Shown here: in pieces, positions 1 through 19,400 of the stretch
How positions within the stretch are numbered: the stretch's first letter is position 1
Layout of the letters: every line of letters begins with the position of its first letter
Assembly (NCBI GenBank): GCA_014706295.1
Contig: JACSVZ010000011.1
Span: forward strand, 12,802,163-12,866,162
DNA: 64,000 nucleotides
Direction of reading: 5' to 3'
From: Lycocorax pyrrhopterus obiensis
Lineage: Eukaryota > Chordata > Aves > Passeriformes > Paradisaeidae
The notes under the pieces: model-generated
The model's database searches: none
Told to the model about the DNA's origin: nothing
What the model saw: the letters and a program-made list of their open reading frames with translations, nothing else
Made by a program: the position numbers and the translations under genes

Positions 1-404
1 TTTCCTATTACTGCTGCATTTGTCTAAGATAGTGCTTGGACCTTGTTCCTCACAGTAGCTGAAGAAATTGTGTTCGGAAAAAGTGAATTTAATGAAATTC
101 TCTTGGTTTTGTTACTCTCCCAACCCTTGTCACCCCAGCCTCTCAAAGAAGCAAAATGTTTTCCTTCCAGCCTGGAAGAAGGAAGGGGATATTGTTAATT
201 CCAGTTCTGTGTCCCTGGGGTGGGACAGCACTCAAATACTGTCACTGTTCATGTCCCTGTACCAGCATTTTTGTCCTCTTTCTCTCTGGGTCTGGAGTTG
301 GAAGGATGGAAATGGTGTGTGGAAGAGATGGGAGATGACCTCTGTGTTCCCATTGGAAAGGTTACTGGCAGTTGGCTGAATAACCATCTCTTTTCTCTTC
401 CCAG
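1..404. other. Non-coding left edge of window
   Basis: I recognise no gene here. Short open frames occur on both strands but none resembles a known protein. The segment ends in a pyrimidine-rich tract followed by CCCAG (about 386-404), which looks like a splice acceptor for the candidate exon that follows. It may therefore be intron of a transcript that begins outside the window. Confidence 0.4.
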
Positions 405-800
405 GCTTCCTTTGCTGCCATGCTGAGAAGTTGAGTCTGCTCTGCATGGTGGGTTTGCAGCGCTGAGCCCCTGCATCGTTCGTGTATCCTGTGTCACTCA
501 GGGCGGTAGGTTCCCTCTTCCACGGAGCTGGAAACAGGTCCATTAAAGCCCGTTGGAATATAACACTTTGGCAGTCTTTAAAAGAAGCTGTATAAAGCAC
601 TGCACCGTTCTCTGCTTAACTCGATTTTGGGTTCATTTGATGCATTTAATAGCCAGAACAAACTGGGGAATCGGCTGGAAGTGAGGGAAAGCCCTGCAGA
701 AACAACTTGGCACCTCTTCCCTGTGAGTGGAGAGGCTGGAGGGAGGTGCTGCAGAGCTCCCCTCCCTGCCCGCAGCTCCCAGCGCCGCTCGGCCCGGGTA

Positions 801-886
801 TTGTTGCTGCAGCTGGTGTTGTGAATCAGGCCGACGACAAGCGCTTCCTACAATCCGGCTATTTCACTACACCAGGGTTGCATCAT
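801..886 (+). ncRNA. MIR138-2: mir-138-2 microRNA precursor
   Basis: The mature miR-138-5p sequence (begins AGCTGGTG, ends GGCCG) is present without change at 811-833. The 3p arm at 858-879 starts GCTATTTCAC and ends CCAGGGTT. It matches the human mir-138-2 3p arm as I recall it, except for one base (T at 868, G in human). The arms fold into a hairpin with a loop of about 25 nt. The flanks TTGTTGCTGC and GCATCA also match the human mir-138-2 precursor and distinguish it from mir-138-1. miR-138 is a vertebrate microRNA with roles in dendritic-spine size, heart patterning and other programmes. In human, MIR138-2 lies just upstream of SLC12A3 at 16q13. The same order here, about 1.5 kb upstream of the SLC12A3 TATA box, supports both assignments. 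Confidence 0.95.
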
Positions 887-1039
887 ACCACTCGCTTCGC
901 TCTTCGCCCGCCTCTGGAGCCCTCCTGTCTCTTCCGGAGCATCTCTGACCGTGCTGTGTTTAACAGACCCCCCACTTAAGAGGCTGATTTGTGCTGGTTT
1001 GGGCAAATCAGTGTTTTTGATGAAACAACGAGGTTCTGA

Positions 1040-1045
1040 AATAAA
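1040..1045 (+). terminator. Candidate polyadenylation signal AATAAA after mir-138-2
   Basis: A canonical AATAAA lies about 155 bases after the hairpin and is followed by GT-rich sequence (1054-1085). It could end the primary transcript that carries mir-138-2. Use of the site is inferred. Confidence 0.3.
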
Positions 1046-1065
1046 GCCATTTCTGCTGGGTGTGA

Positions 1066-2360
1066 GTCTGCTGGCGCATCTGTTGTGAGAGGAGGCTGGT
1101 GTCCAGTTTGTGGGGGGGTGTTGCATGAGGGGCTAGGGTGAGACTCTTTCCTCGTCCCCACCTCGCCCTTGTCCCCGCTCTCCAGGCTCCGAGGTGCTCT
1201 GCAGTGCTGCGAGGGCTCAGCACACGGATGCAGACCAGGCTGCCTGTCCTCAGCTTCCCGGGTAAGCGGGTGCGCGGGGCTTGGGTGATCACGGCCGTCT
1301 GCCCTCGCACAAACAAGGAGGCTGGAGCAAGTCCTCAAAAATCAGGTCAGAATTTGTGTGTGAATGCAAAGACAGCCAGAGGCAGCAGGGCAGGCAGGCC
1401 CAATTTTCCATTAACTTGCAAAGCCATACGGAGCTGAAATTCCAATGGGCTGCCCTCGAATTTTATTGCTGGCCTTGTTTGCTGTCTTTGCTGATCTTAT
1501 CTGTAACTGCTTTCGTGGCACATGTGACAGGGGCTGCAGGGGTGTAACAGGCGCCCATCCCTCCCCCTGTCCTCGGCTGCTGTGGCTGTGGGGTGTACGG
1601 CCACACGGCCTCAGCTCGTGTTTTGTGTGATGTGAGCAAAGGTTCAAGTGGCTTATTAACTCAGGGATGGGGCTGGGGGGAATTCTGAACCCTCGGTGCT
1701 CAGTGGTGCCCTGTCCCTGGGTCGGGAGGGGAAGGGGGCTGTGGCACCATGGGCATCTCTGCTGCCTGGTACTGAGAGCTGCCAGCTCCCAGCCCTGGAC
1801 AAGCACAGACAGACTGCCACCGCTCTGTGTACCCTGGCTTCTCCCGCCCCCTGGAATCTGAGTCCCAGCAGGGGCATCCCTCAGATCCCTCGATGTCACA
1901 CTCCCCCTTTCCCCCTGGTTTCACTGCGAGATAAAGGGGCCATTCCCCTCCCTGCATCCGGCCCAGCTCAATGCCACAGGCAGCATCTTGGAGACCAGCC
2001 AGGATGATTTACGGGATCTGACGGGTCTGGGGCAGTAACCCAGGGAAGGGTGAGGGTGCGTGGGAGTCTTGCTCCCTTTTTCCATTATAAATCCCTGTGG
2101 GAACTGAATGTTCCTGGGTTGGGGCCGGAGGCAAACTCAACACTGCATTTCTCTGCTGATCTGTCCTTGGGACTTAATCTCAAATCTGTTATCGCTGCCC
2201 CCATCGAGCGCTGGGGGGCAGTGATGCCCATTACTGCGGTTTTGGTATCCCTTCCAGCTATTTTTTTCCCCCTGACCAGCTCGGGGTGGTTCAAGCTGAT
2301 TCCTTTCCTCTATTAGCATCAGTGGTGGGTGTGTGCTGGTCGCCTTGCTCCGGTTTTGCG
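1066..2360. other. Intergenic region between mir-138-2 and SLC12A3
   Basis: I see no coding exon, RNA gene or clear repeat. The region is moderately GC-rich and holds scattered short open frames that look like chance. Being directly upstream of the SLC12A3 TATA box, it should contain the proximal kidney promoter, but I could not assign any transcription-factor site with confidence. Confidence 0.5.
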
Positions 2361-2363
2361 GGG

Positions 2364-2370
2364 TATAAAG
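2364..2370 (+). promoter_or_regulatory. SLC12A3: TATA box of SLC12A3
   Basis: TATAAAG lies 56-62 bases upstream of the initiator ATG at 2426. This predicts transcription starting near 2394 and a 5' leader of only about 30 nt. A focused TATA promoter fits a strongly tissue-restricted gene. The CFDP1/TMEM170A start region, by contrast, is GC-rich with no TATA box. Confidence 0.65.
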
Positions 2371-2425
2371 CCGGCAAGCCCCTCTCCACCCCGTCCCCCA
2401 CCTGGCAGGCACCTGGGCAGGGGCA

Positions 2426-10937
<8,512 letters not shown>

Positions 10938-10940
10938 ACC

Positions 10941-13800
10941 TCCTGGATCCCTGATGACTTGGGATGTGAATTTTTCAGGCCAGTTTTGATCCTGGAGCAC
11001 GCTCCTCTGGGAATCCAGGGGAGCATGGTGGTTACCAGCCCTCTGGAAATGCCCACCAGGCACAGCTGCCACCCTCTTACGAACACTTGTTTGGCCCATC
11101 TCAGGCTCTGTAGGTTGTATATTGAAGAACAGCAATGCCGGCCCTGCAGTGCAGGCACTGCTCTGGCCTGGGGTTAGCCAGAGCCAGGCAGGTGAGTTGT
11201 GGGGTCCTGCACCTGCACCCCTAGGAGAGCCCAAGTGGTGTGCAGGGACTGAATGCTGGCCCCACCCAAGCCACTGGCCCAGGGTGGGAACAGCCCCAGG
11301 GGCCGGGAGCAGGTCAGCACCAAGCCTAGGGGCTGCAGGGCCCCAGCATGTCCCCTCAGGGACAGGGAAAACAGCTGAGCCTGTCCCCAACAACTGAGCA
11401 GCAGCAAGATGTTACCTCAGACTGTGGTGCCTGGCTGCAGGTGCAGGTCCAGCTCCTAATGGAGACAACATTAACCACCAGAACCAGGACATTTCTGGTG
11501 CAGATGGCCCCAAGCAAAGCAGGAGCGCAGCTCATTTCCAAAAGCACAACCCAGGCCCCCTTGTCGTGCTGCAGAAGAAACAAACAACATTCATTCACCT
11601 TAAGAGTTACAGAATTTACTGATAATCACCACCAGGATTAGAAGTGTCAGTAGAAAAATAAAATGTACAGAATTCTTAATCATACAAAGATTTGTTCACG
11701 ACAGCAGCAGCTGTGAGCGAGAGGAAGCCAGGTGGGAGCAGGGGGGATATCACACACAGGGAGTAGGGCCACGAGCCTCAGCATAAGCAGGTGTTCCTCC
11801 AGGGCAGGCAGCTTCTCCAGAAGGTGCTTCCTTACCCAACGCACTGGCTGGGCTCCCCAGCAGAGGCTCACAGCATGGCAGAGCTCGAGACACCTCGGTG
11901 TTGATGTTTTTGCTGGCTCTTTGCAGTTTTTGGCAAGTCTGACTGAGCAAAGTCTACCAATACCTGCTGAAAACTGAAGGGATTCCTCCACGTGCCTCAC
12001 TTGGAATAAAGGAATGGAAATGGAAGGCCAAACCAATGAGGGGAGGAAACTGCCACCAGTGCTTCAACTGCCATCTGGTGCTTCAACTCAAGGCTATTCC
12101 TCCTTCCTGTTTAGCTCTGGTTTTACTGGAGAGGGAGGTTGCCAGCAGCAGCCAGAGGAGTGGAGGATGCTCTGTGAGCACCAAGGTGACACAAAGAACT
12201 TGCCCCCTGTGCTAATATCTATCAAGACAAATCAGCTGATTGTTCACCTGTTATGCAAGAATTCCCTGAAAATTTCACAGCATCCACACACACAGAGACA
12301 TTGCCAGCTCCAAACACTCCAAACAGGGTCAAGCTGCCAACTCTTCAAGTAAACCAGAACAAACCCTCAAAACAGATTCTGGGAGATCCCGAGGGATAGC
12401 AAACAGGAGCTTTTCAGTTCACCCAGCACTGAGTGATTTTACCGAGCAATTTTTCACTTGTTCTGAGCTCTGTAACAGCCCCATTTGTGTCCTGCATCCA
12501 TCAGCCCTGTTCCTGCAAGGAAACCTCCTCGTGCTGTAGCACGGGGCACATGGATAAAGTGCTTTCTCAGTTGCAATCAGCTTAATAGCTATTAAGTGGT
12601 GCCAGGCACCAGGGCAGGGTAAAGGAGAGCACAGCAGGTGCTCAGGACACTAGTTTCTGATGTCACCTGAAAGGTAAAGCCAGACCCACCCCATCCAAAT
12701 TCCATGAGATACTTTTAATCCATCCAGGAAAATACAGGATAATTCCTGTAAATTAAACTGTGCCCTCTGTACACATGCTGAAATACAAAGTGGGAAGGGG
12801 GAAAAGAAAGAAAGCTTATTCCTTCTTTTTCATTGTTTTTGCCCTGGCAGGAAGACTGGCTCTCTCCAAGCAGCATAGCACACAGGGCCCTCCACAGATC
12901 CAGGGTTTAGTGTATGTTACACCACTTGGACCTCACCCACCTAAGGAGAAGGATTCACATTAAATTATTTCCTAAACTGTGCATCTATATTCCCTGAATT
13001 AACATGGGCTAAAATTTAGAGTAATCTTAGTAAGTAGATCCTGCAAAACACCTCTCACCATGCATAGAGAAACCCTTTTCCATGATAAACACAGTGCCCT
13101 GTTGAAGGATCACAGAATCAATTTAGTCTAGAAAAGCCCTCTAAGACTGAGTCCAACCTTTGGCTCATCATCTAGACCATGGCACTAAGTGCCACATGCA
13201 GTCATTTCAGCACTGAGGACATGGGCTCACAGCAGATAAATGGCCCTAGGAAATGCTGCAGGTACAAAAGGAGCTGATTTGGCAACCAGAGGAATTCAAT
13301 GAAGACACAGATGGGAACTGTCCCGTGAAAGGCTGGACACAGCTCTTTCCCTCTGCAGCCCACATGGCGTGAGCTGGGTACAAACACGGACCACAGCAAA
13401 CTCCTAGGGGTGGCTACACTGCCCAGTCACATCCCTGGAATTCAACCTCAGCTTCCCCAAAGAACCAAGCCCCGGGAAGCACCCAGTTAGCTGCTCAAGT
13501 GCCCCAGCCATGTGGCACAACTCCGGGCACAAGTGCACAGCTATCAATTAGTTAAAAGTCACTTAAAACCAAAACAAACTAAAACAATTTATGAGGAGAC
13601 AGTACTGCCTGTGGATAAAGGTTGGTTTGGGGCTGTGTTCACATGGACACAGGAATCTCCCAGGCTCCTGCCAGGAGCCTTGCAGCTCTCCCAACCCCCG
13701 GCATGCTGTTGGCTGGATGCTGACAACGCGGCGCACTCCCCGCACCGGGGACGCCACAGGTCACAACCCAGCCTGGCTGTGCAGCTCTCAGCAGCAGCAT
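10941..13800. other. Intergenic interval between convergent SLC12A3 and TMEM170A
   Basis: I recognise no coding exon. The first kilobase may be SLC12A3 3' UTR if a distal poly(A) site (11657 or 12005) is used. The right end may be TMEM170A 3' UTR if that gene runs past its first candidate site. One degraded CR1 fragment lies at 13106-13215. The interval joins two blocks that are far apart in the human genome. Confidence 0.55.
13106..13215 (-). repeat. CR1 LINE 3'-end fragment (degraded)
   Basis: The plus strand reads GGATCACAGAATCA, then AGTCCAACCTTTGGC, then ACTAAGTGCCACATG. These are landmarks of the reverse complement of an avian CR1 3' end. About 110 bases remain, with many substitutions, so it is an old insertion, truncated as CR1 copies usually are. 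Subfamily is not assigned. Confidence 0.7.
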
Positions 13801-13807
13801 GAGGGAT

Positions 13808-13813
13808 TTTATT
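13808..13813 (-). terminator. TMEM170A: Candidate polyadenylation signal of TMEM170A
   Basis: TTTATT on the plus strand is AATAAA on the minus strand, about 860 bases beyond the TMEM170A stop codon. ATTAAA-type variants occur nearer (around 14236) and further away (about 12714). The choice among them is a guess without transcripts. Confidence 0.4.
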
Positions 13814-14675
13814 CAAGCTGGCCAGTGCCATTTCCAGAGCACTGCAGACACCCAGCTGCACCACACCAACATGAACAGCATCAGCAAGTCAAAGGAGAAT
13901 GGGGACGTTTGAAAACACGAGTCTCCTCCAAAGCCTGAAGAAGCTGTGCATGCCCACCTGCACACCCTGGGATTTCTGGAGCACCCATCCCACTGTGCTT
14001 TGTCTCTGGGCAGAATGTTCACAGGGCCAGAAGGGCTTCACTGTAATAAAATTGACAAAAACAGCAATCTTTTTTACACCAGTCATTTCTCCTGCACAGC
14101 ATTGACAGCCAGAGCTCCCAGACACAAATTTGCACTCTCATCCACCTGAAATGAGTTTTCCTTTTGCTGCTCCCAAATCCACTATGGCCATGATCTGCTA
14201 CTAAGAAGTTTGGGCCCGGAAGAAAACAAATTATTTTTTTAATTTAAAAAACTGACATTAAAAGAGCTTCAGGTTCACTGAAAACCAAGCAACAACAGGT
14301 CAAAGCAGTGAGTGAGCTCTGAGGACATGATGTCTCTGGTCCTGTTCCTACCCCAGCACAGCTGGTGTCACATCTTAGTCATGTCCCATTACCACAATTC
14401 ATCACTGGTGAAAGGTACCCAGGTCTCCTCCTCTGGAAGTCATTTTCCTACCCTCCAGAGAAATAAAGTTTCACTTGGCACTTAATGTTACCAAAAAGTA
14501 ACGAAATTCACAATTTTTAAATTTCAAGCCACGCTGGAGGCAGGAGCAAGCCCTCCCAATCCCTTAAATCAGTGGAAGAAGCACAAGGATGGAGCAGTGC
14601 TCACTGTGATTTGTTCTGAGGCAGCAGGTCCTTCGCTCCCCCTCTGGTTTGTGTTCTCCAGCCTCTCCAGAGGAG

Positions 14676-15776
14676 CTATAGAGTGGCCAGAATGCGCAGG
14701 AACGAAACCACCACCACACAGAACGTCTGGCCCACGCCAAAAATGAGGGCCTCAAAAGGAATCATTTTTTTCCCTGCAGCTCTGTAAACTCCAGCAAAGG
14801 CAGCACCTAAGGAGAGGGGGAAAAGCCAAGACATGAATGTGAGACAGCTGCCCTGCCATAGGGATGAAGGGGAAGCCTCAGGATGCGAGACTGGGGCAGA
14901 GATCAGTGGGGTCTGAACCTCTCCCTGCACACCAGCATGAAAGAATGCTGGGCTGGGGATGTGTGACAAACCTCAGCCAGTAACCCATGCATGCTGGTGG
15001 CAATAGGTGAACTGGTGCTGAAACTCTGCTGAGGCCTCCAGCAGCTGTGGGGGTTGGGGTAGTTTGGGACATACCCTTGTCACAAGATCCCCCACCCACA
15101 GCCTGCAAACATTACCCAGTTCTGGGCACTGACACCAAACCTCTGAGAGATTTTCCTCCAGGTGCTCAGAAATCTGAAAGCCCCCTTGGCTCTGCACCCG
15201 ATGGGCACGTTTGGTATGCCCAATGCAGGGCTCGAGATGGGCTATGGTCCAACTCTGTTTGTGGGGCAAAGGGGGAAATAGAGCCAGAACGTTAATCTCC
15301 ACCCCGGGGAACACCCCTATTCCACGCACTCCCGAAGCCAACCTCTGACCACCACAGAGCCCCCGGCCGATACCGCCAGGCACTTGCCGTACTTGTGAGG
15401 GTGCCGGCGGTGATGGGTCCCACGATGCCCATCAGCAGGACGCTCACGGACATGAACCTGCCGTACTTGTGGTGTCGGAGCGTGAAGAGGGCAAGCAACG
15501 CGGCCGGGACGTGGAAGGCAAGGGAGGACACGAGTGCCCACAAGAAGACGCCGTACCACATCTCTGCGGAGAGAAGGGCTGTGAGGGCGGCCCGGGGCCC
15601 GCGGGCCTCCAGTGACCCCGGCGGGCGGGCCCCGTTTCGAGCAGGGAGGTACCTGGGAAGGTGGAGAGCGGGCTGGAGTAGGTGGTGGTGCCATTGCCCA
15701 CGCGGGGCACGAGGCGAAGGCTGAGGATCTGCTGCAGGAGCCCCCCGCCACCGCCGCCCGCTTCGCCGCCCTCCAT
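14676..15776 (-). CDS. TMEM170A: TMEM170A, ER/nuclear-envelope membrane-shaping protein, complete, 3 exons
   Basis: Minus-strand exons in transcript order: 15776-15653, 15563-15393 and 14806-14676, totalling 426 bases or 141 residues plus TAG (human 144). All introns are GT-AG and phases chain (1, 1). The protein has a glycine-rich N-terminus, then LLQQILSL and VPRVGNGT with a sequon, then three hydrophobic segments: MWYGVFLWALVSSL, VLLMGIVGPITAG, and TFCVVVVSFLRILATL at the C-terminus. Human TMEM170A is an ER and nuclear-envelope protein that promotes ER sheet formation. I chose the ATG at 15776 (MEGGEAGG) because human starts at the equivalent place. An in-frame ATG at 15851 would add 25 residues (MAAAGGRGRAKE...). 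The gene faces SLC12A3 tail to tail and CFDP1 head to head. Confidence 0.93.
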
Positions 15777-16440
15777 CCCCGCACCCCCCCCCCCGCCACC
15801 TCCATCTGCCACCGCCTCTTTCGCCCGTCCCCTTCCGCCCGCCGCAGCCAATGGGAAGCGTTGTGAGTTGACAGACAGAGCTCCTCACCAATCACCACTG
15901 GCCACCGGGCAGCCGGGCCCCGCCCTGACCCCGCGCTGCCATGGGAACAGCTGTGTGCCGCAAGGAATGCTGGGAGCCCCCGGTGGGGCTGGCGGGCCGC
16001 TCTGGCCCGCTGGCGGCCTCTCGTCACTGCTCCCTGCGCGCGGCGCCGCCTCGGAGGCGCGGCTGTTCTTCCTGTCCGCCGGGGGGCGCCCGCGGGCGGC
16101 AGCGGCGCTCTGGGCGGCGGCGGCCGGCGGGAGGTGCAGCGAGGCGGCGGGGCCGGGCCGCACCATGTCGGGGTCGGAGTCGGAGCAATACTCCTCGGCC
16201 GAGGATGACGACTATGTGCCCTCAGGTGAGTGGTGGCGGGCGGGAGCCGGCGGTCCCGGCGGTCCCGGTGCTCACTGTTTATGCTTGCAGGTGCGGAGTA
16301 CAGCGAGGATGATGAGAGCGAGCTGGTTCGGGAGGAGGAGCCGGCGGACAGCCCGCGGCCGCCCCGCGGCAGGAGGAGCCCCCGCCGTCCCGCCAGCAGG
16401 TACGGCAGCGGTGATCCGGCCTGGTGCCGCCGCTGGTAGG
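15560..16440. promoter_or_regulatory. GC-rich CpG-dense divergent promoter of TMEM170A and CFDP1
   Basis: The two initiator ATGs are 388 bases apart (15776 minus, 16165 plus). The sequence between and around them is strongly GC-rich with many CpGs, typical of a CpG-island bidirectional promoter. There is no TATA box. Two CCAAT boxes lie at 15848-15852 and 15888-15892, the second in the context CACCAATCACC, a good NF-Y site. Island limits are by eye and shared use by both genes is inferred from layout. Confidence 0.75.
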
Positions 16441-19400
16441 CTGAGGGGCGGAGGAACGGGAAACTCTGCTCTGCGTTCCGGTTTAGTGGCAAGAGCAGAG
16501 AAGCTCGGCCCCGATAGACATCGTGCGTGAAAACCCTCCCCAGCAGGAGTTGTTTGTGTTAACCTTTTTAAGTGCAAAGCACGCACATACGGGGGTTTCT
16601 CCCGTTGATATAAATATATACATACTTTAGTTGAGGTTGGTTTCTATCTAGCCCAAGTTCTCCTCCCCTCTTGGTTCCTGCATTATCCCAGAACCACAGG
16701 ACCCTGAAATGATTTGGGTTGGAAGGGACCCTAAAGACCACTTTGTTCCACCCCCCTGCCATGGGCAGGGACACCTCCCACTAGACCAGGTCGCTCGGAG
16801 CTCCATCCAACCTGGCCTTGAACACTTCCAGGGATGGAGCAGCCACAGCTTCCCTGGCCAACCTGTGCCAGTGTTTCAGCACATTATATACTCACAGAAA
16901 CGCATGCAAACGGGCCAGTTCACTTCAGGGGCACTGCCTGCGTCAGTCTCACTGTATTTTCTGAGCAGCATCATCTTTTAATAAAATACATACACCCCCA
17001 AGGTTAAGAGAGAACTTCCCAGACTGAATGTCTTAGTGAAAATATGAAATGTTGTGTTGCTTTGCCCAAGCTTACAGTTCAGCTCTGTTGCAGTAGTGTT
17101 GCAGCAGCTCCATATACATTTTTTCTTCTTTTTTGGCATCTGCTTTCAGGAAGAGGAAGAAAGGCGGTCTCTTACTAGAGCCAGATGAGAAAGAGGAAGA
17201 AAAGGCCCAGCAGAATGGAGAGGAGCAGAAAGAGGAAGAAGTGGATAATGTAGAACAAGTAGAAAGAAGCAGAGAAGAAGAAGAAAAAAAAAAAGAGGAT
17301 GCTCTTTGGGCCAGTTTCCTCAGTGATGTAGGACAGAAGCCCAAAGCAGCGGCTGCCACGCAAGTGACACAGGTCAAGAAGGTAATGGGGATCTGGGCAT
17401 GCACCCAGAGAGTGTGGGAAGGGCCTGAAGGTTTAGAACATACAGCCTTGGTTCTGCCTGGTATCAGAGTTGGGAAGAGGCTGGGGTTGCCCCTGCCCCC
17501 TCTGCTTTGTAAGACTAGCATCCCCTGATGGGCCAGACTGCAAGGTGCTGGTTTCCTTCCAAATGGGGAGGTCTGTGATCTGGTGGTGGTTTTTGGAACT
17601 GTTTTGTCAGCATCTCACAGTGTCCCACACAGCCCTTTTGGCTTCCCTTCCTGCTCCCGGATTCCTCTTTTGACACAGGAATGATGAGCTTTGGTCTGAG
17701 TTGTGCTTGTGGGTACAGCTTTCCCCGAGGCATATGCCCTTCCTGATGCTTAAAAGAAAAAAAAAAGGGAGGCTCTGTGTGTGTGTTTGAATGGAGAAAC
17801 AAGAGAGGTCTGTGCTGACATCTCCATGCCTCCATCCTCATGCTGTGAGAGGGTCTGAAAGGTGCTGCATGTTGCACGTTGGTAGCAAGATTGAATCTGG
17901 CTTTCTTGTGTCCTCTGTAAGCCCCAGTAAGGTGCTCTCAGTGTGAAAAGGTTTTTCTGGAGAGAGAATTCTCTGTGTGGGAGCTATTTGAAAGGATTTG
18001 GTTCTCAGTAAAACTAAGTGCACGCGTTTGCCTGGCAAAGCCTTTCATGCTTAAGGTGGTAGGAGTGAAGCAAGTACCACAGCTGAGCCTCTGTTGCTAG
18101 AATTATCAGTTTGGGTTTTTTAAATGGTCAGCCAAAAAAAAAAGTTCAGTAAGAGAAGTCTGGAGTCTGCCTGGTGAGTACAGCTCTGACTGTGTGAAGC
18201 TTCTTTCTATGACTGTTGGAAGGTTGCAGAGCAAGTACAGTTGTGTAATATTTGATTGCAACTCTTGGAAGAAGAGTCCTTTCATCTTAGCCCTCCTGCT
18301 TCTCCTTATTACTGACTGAGCAGCTGGGGTGGTTACTTGTAGAGTCAGAGGGAAGAAGAGAGTGAACATTTTCTTCTGAGCAATTCTACTTTTAGGGGCA
18401 GGTTGCTAAAATGTGAGATGTCTTTGAAAGTTCCTCCATAGCCTGGAATAATTCATGGAGACATCCAGTTTGTCTGTTCTCCTTGTGAACTTCTTAACTT
18501 GGGTTTGCATTGCCTGCTTGAAGATCTCTGTGGTCTGTGGTTAATTGAGAGCAAGAATTTGGGTTTTGTTTTGGTAACTTACAGAGTCTGAGGTTTTTAT
18601 GTAGCTTTTAGCAGCTGTAGCTGTGACTGAGTAAATTAAGAGGCATTGTTGACAAATTGCTTAATAACGTTTTTTCCTTCTCAAATAAAAGAGATGTTAT
18701 TGACAAGTAGGGGGATCAGCATTTTTCTTCTGCTGAGTTGTGTTCTTCTCTATTCTTGAGTAAAAATAAACATACTTTTGTGGAATTCACCTTGGCAGCT
18801 TTACTGCTTGGTGGTGCTTAGTTTGGGAGAACCAAGTCTCCAGGCTTTTGCTTGCTTTCTGAACTACTGCAGTGTATTCTTGCTCTTTCCTACATTTATT
18901 ACAATTTCACTTCTTGTTTTGAATTTGTTTTGATCCTAGAGCTTCAGTGACAGCATGGAACCAAAATGGGGATTTTTATTCTGGTGGAAGGGGTATTTAT
19001 TTCCTTTTTCTTGTCTGTGGGTGACTTGCTTTGATCACCATTCTAAATTGCAGTGCTACCCAAGATCTGTGTTGGGCCCTCAGCCCTTTGGAATGATAAT
19101 TTGGCTTGGCTCCACAAATGCATTCTTTTGCTTTCTCCTTCATGTATTTTATAGGCTGAAGAAGAGAAGAGTGGGAATAAGCCTCAGGAGAAGCCAAAAG
19201 ATTCAGGAAAAGTGACAATCACTAAAACGTTCGATTTTGCTGGTGAGGAAGTCAAGTAAGTTGGCAGATGTGATATGTCCATTGTGGGCACAGTGCAAAC
19301 TGGGTGCTGCAGTACTGGGGGCAGGCTGGAGCTGGGCTCTGAAGCACAGTGGGTCTTTTCTTTCCTTTACACTGTTTTTTTTTCTTTTATTGTGGGCACG

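Larger units (their letters stand above)
405..1060 (+). ncRNA. Candidate terminal exon of a plus-strand transcript carrying mir-138-2
   Basis: A strong acceptor-like pyrimidine tract and CAG end at 404, and an AATAAA hexamer lies at 1040-1045 with TG-rich sequence after it. The mir-138-2 hairpin lies between them on the same strand. This fits the last exon of a non-coding primary transcript. Alternatively it could be the last exon of an upstream protein gene: one frame reads only nine residues (ASFAAMLRS) before a stop, too few to identify. In human the gene upstream of MIR138-2 is NUP93, but this short tail does not resemble the NUP93 C-terminus as I recall it. The exon model is inference. 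Confidence 0.3.

Noticed and set aside
15292..15891. Long minus-strand frame reading through TMEM170A exons 1-2 and the intron between them
   Set aside because: The upstream part runs through GC-rich leader and intron in which stops are rare. The human-like protein needs splicing at 15653 and 15563.
15941..16312. Upstream ATG (GCCATGGG) overlapping the CFDP1 start as a translational control frame
   Set aside because: It matters only if transcription starts before 15941, which cannot be judged from sequence, and the frame crosses CFDP1 intron 1.
15682..16530. 282-codon plus-strand frame across the divergent promoter
   Set aside because: It is a by-product of high GC content (few stop codons). 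It overlaps two well-supported genes in other frames and shows only low-complexity Pro/Ala/Gly/Arg sequence.
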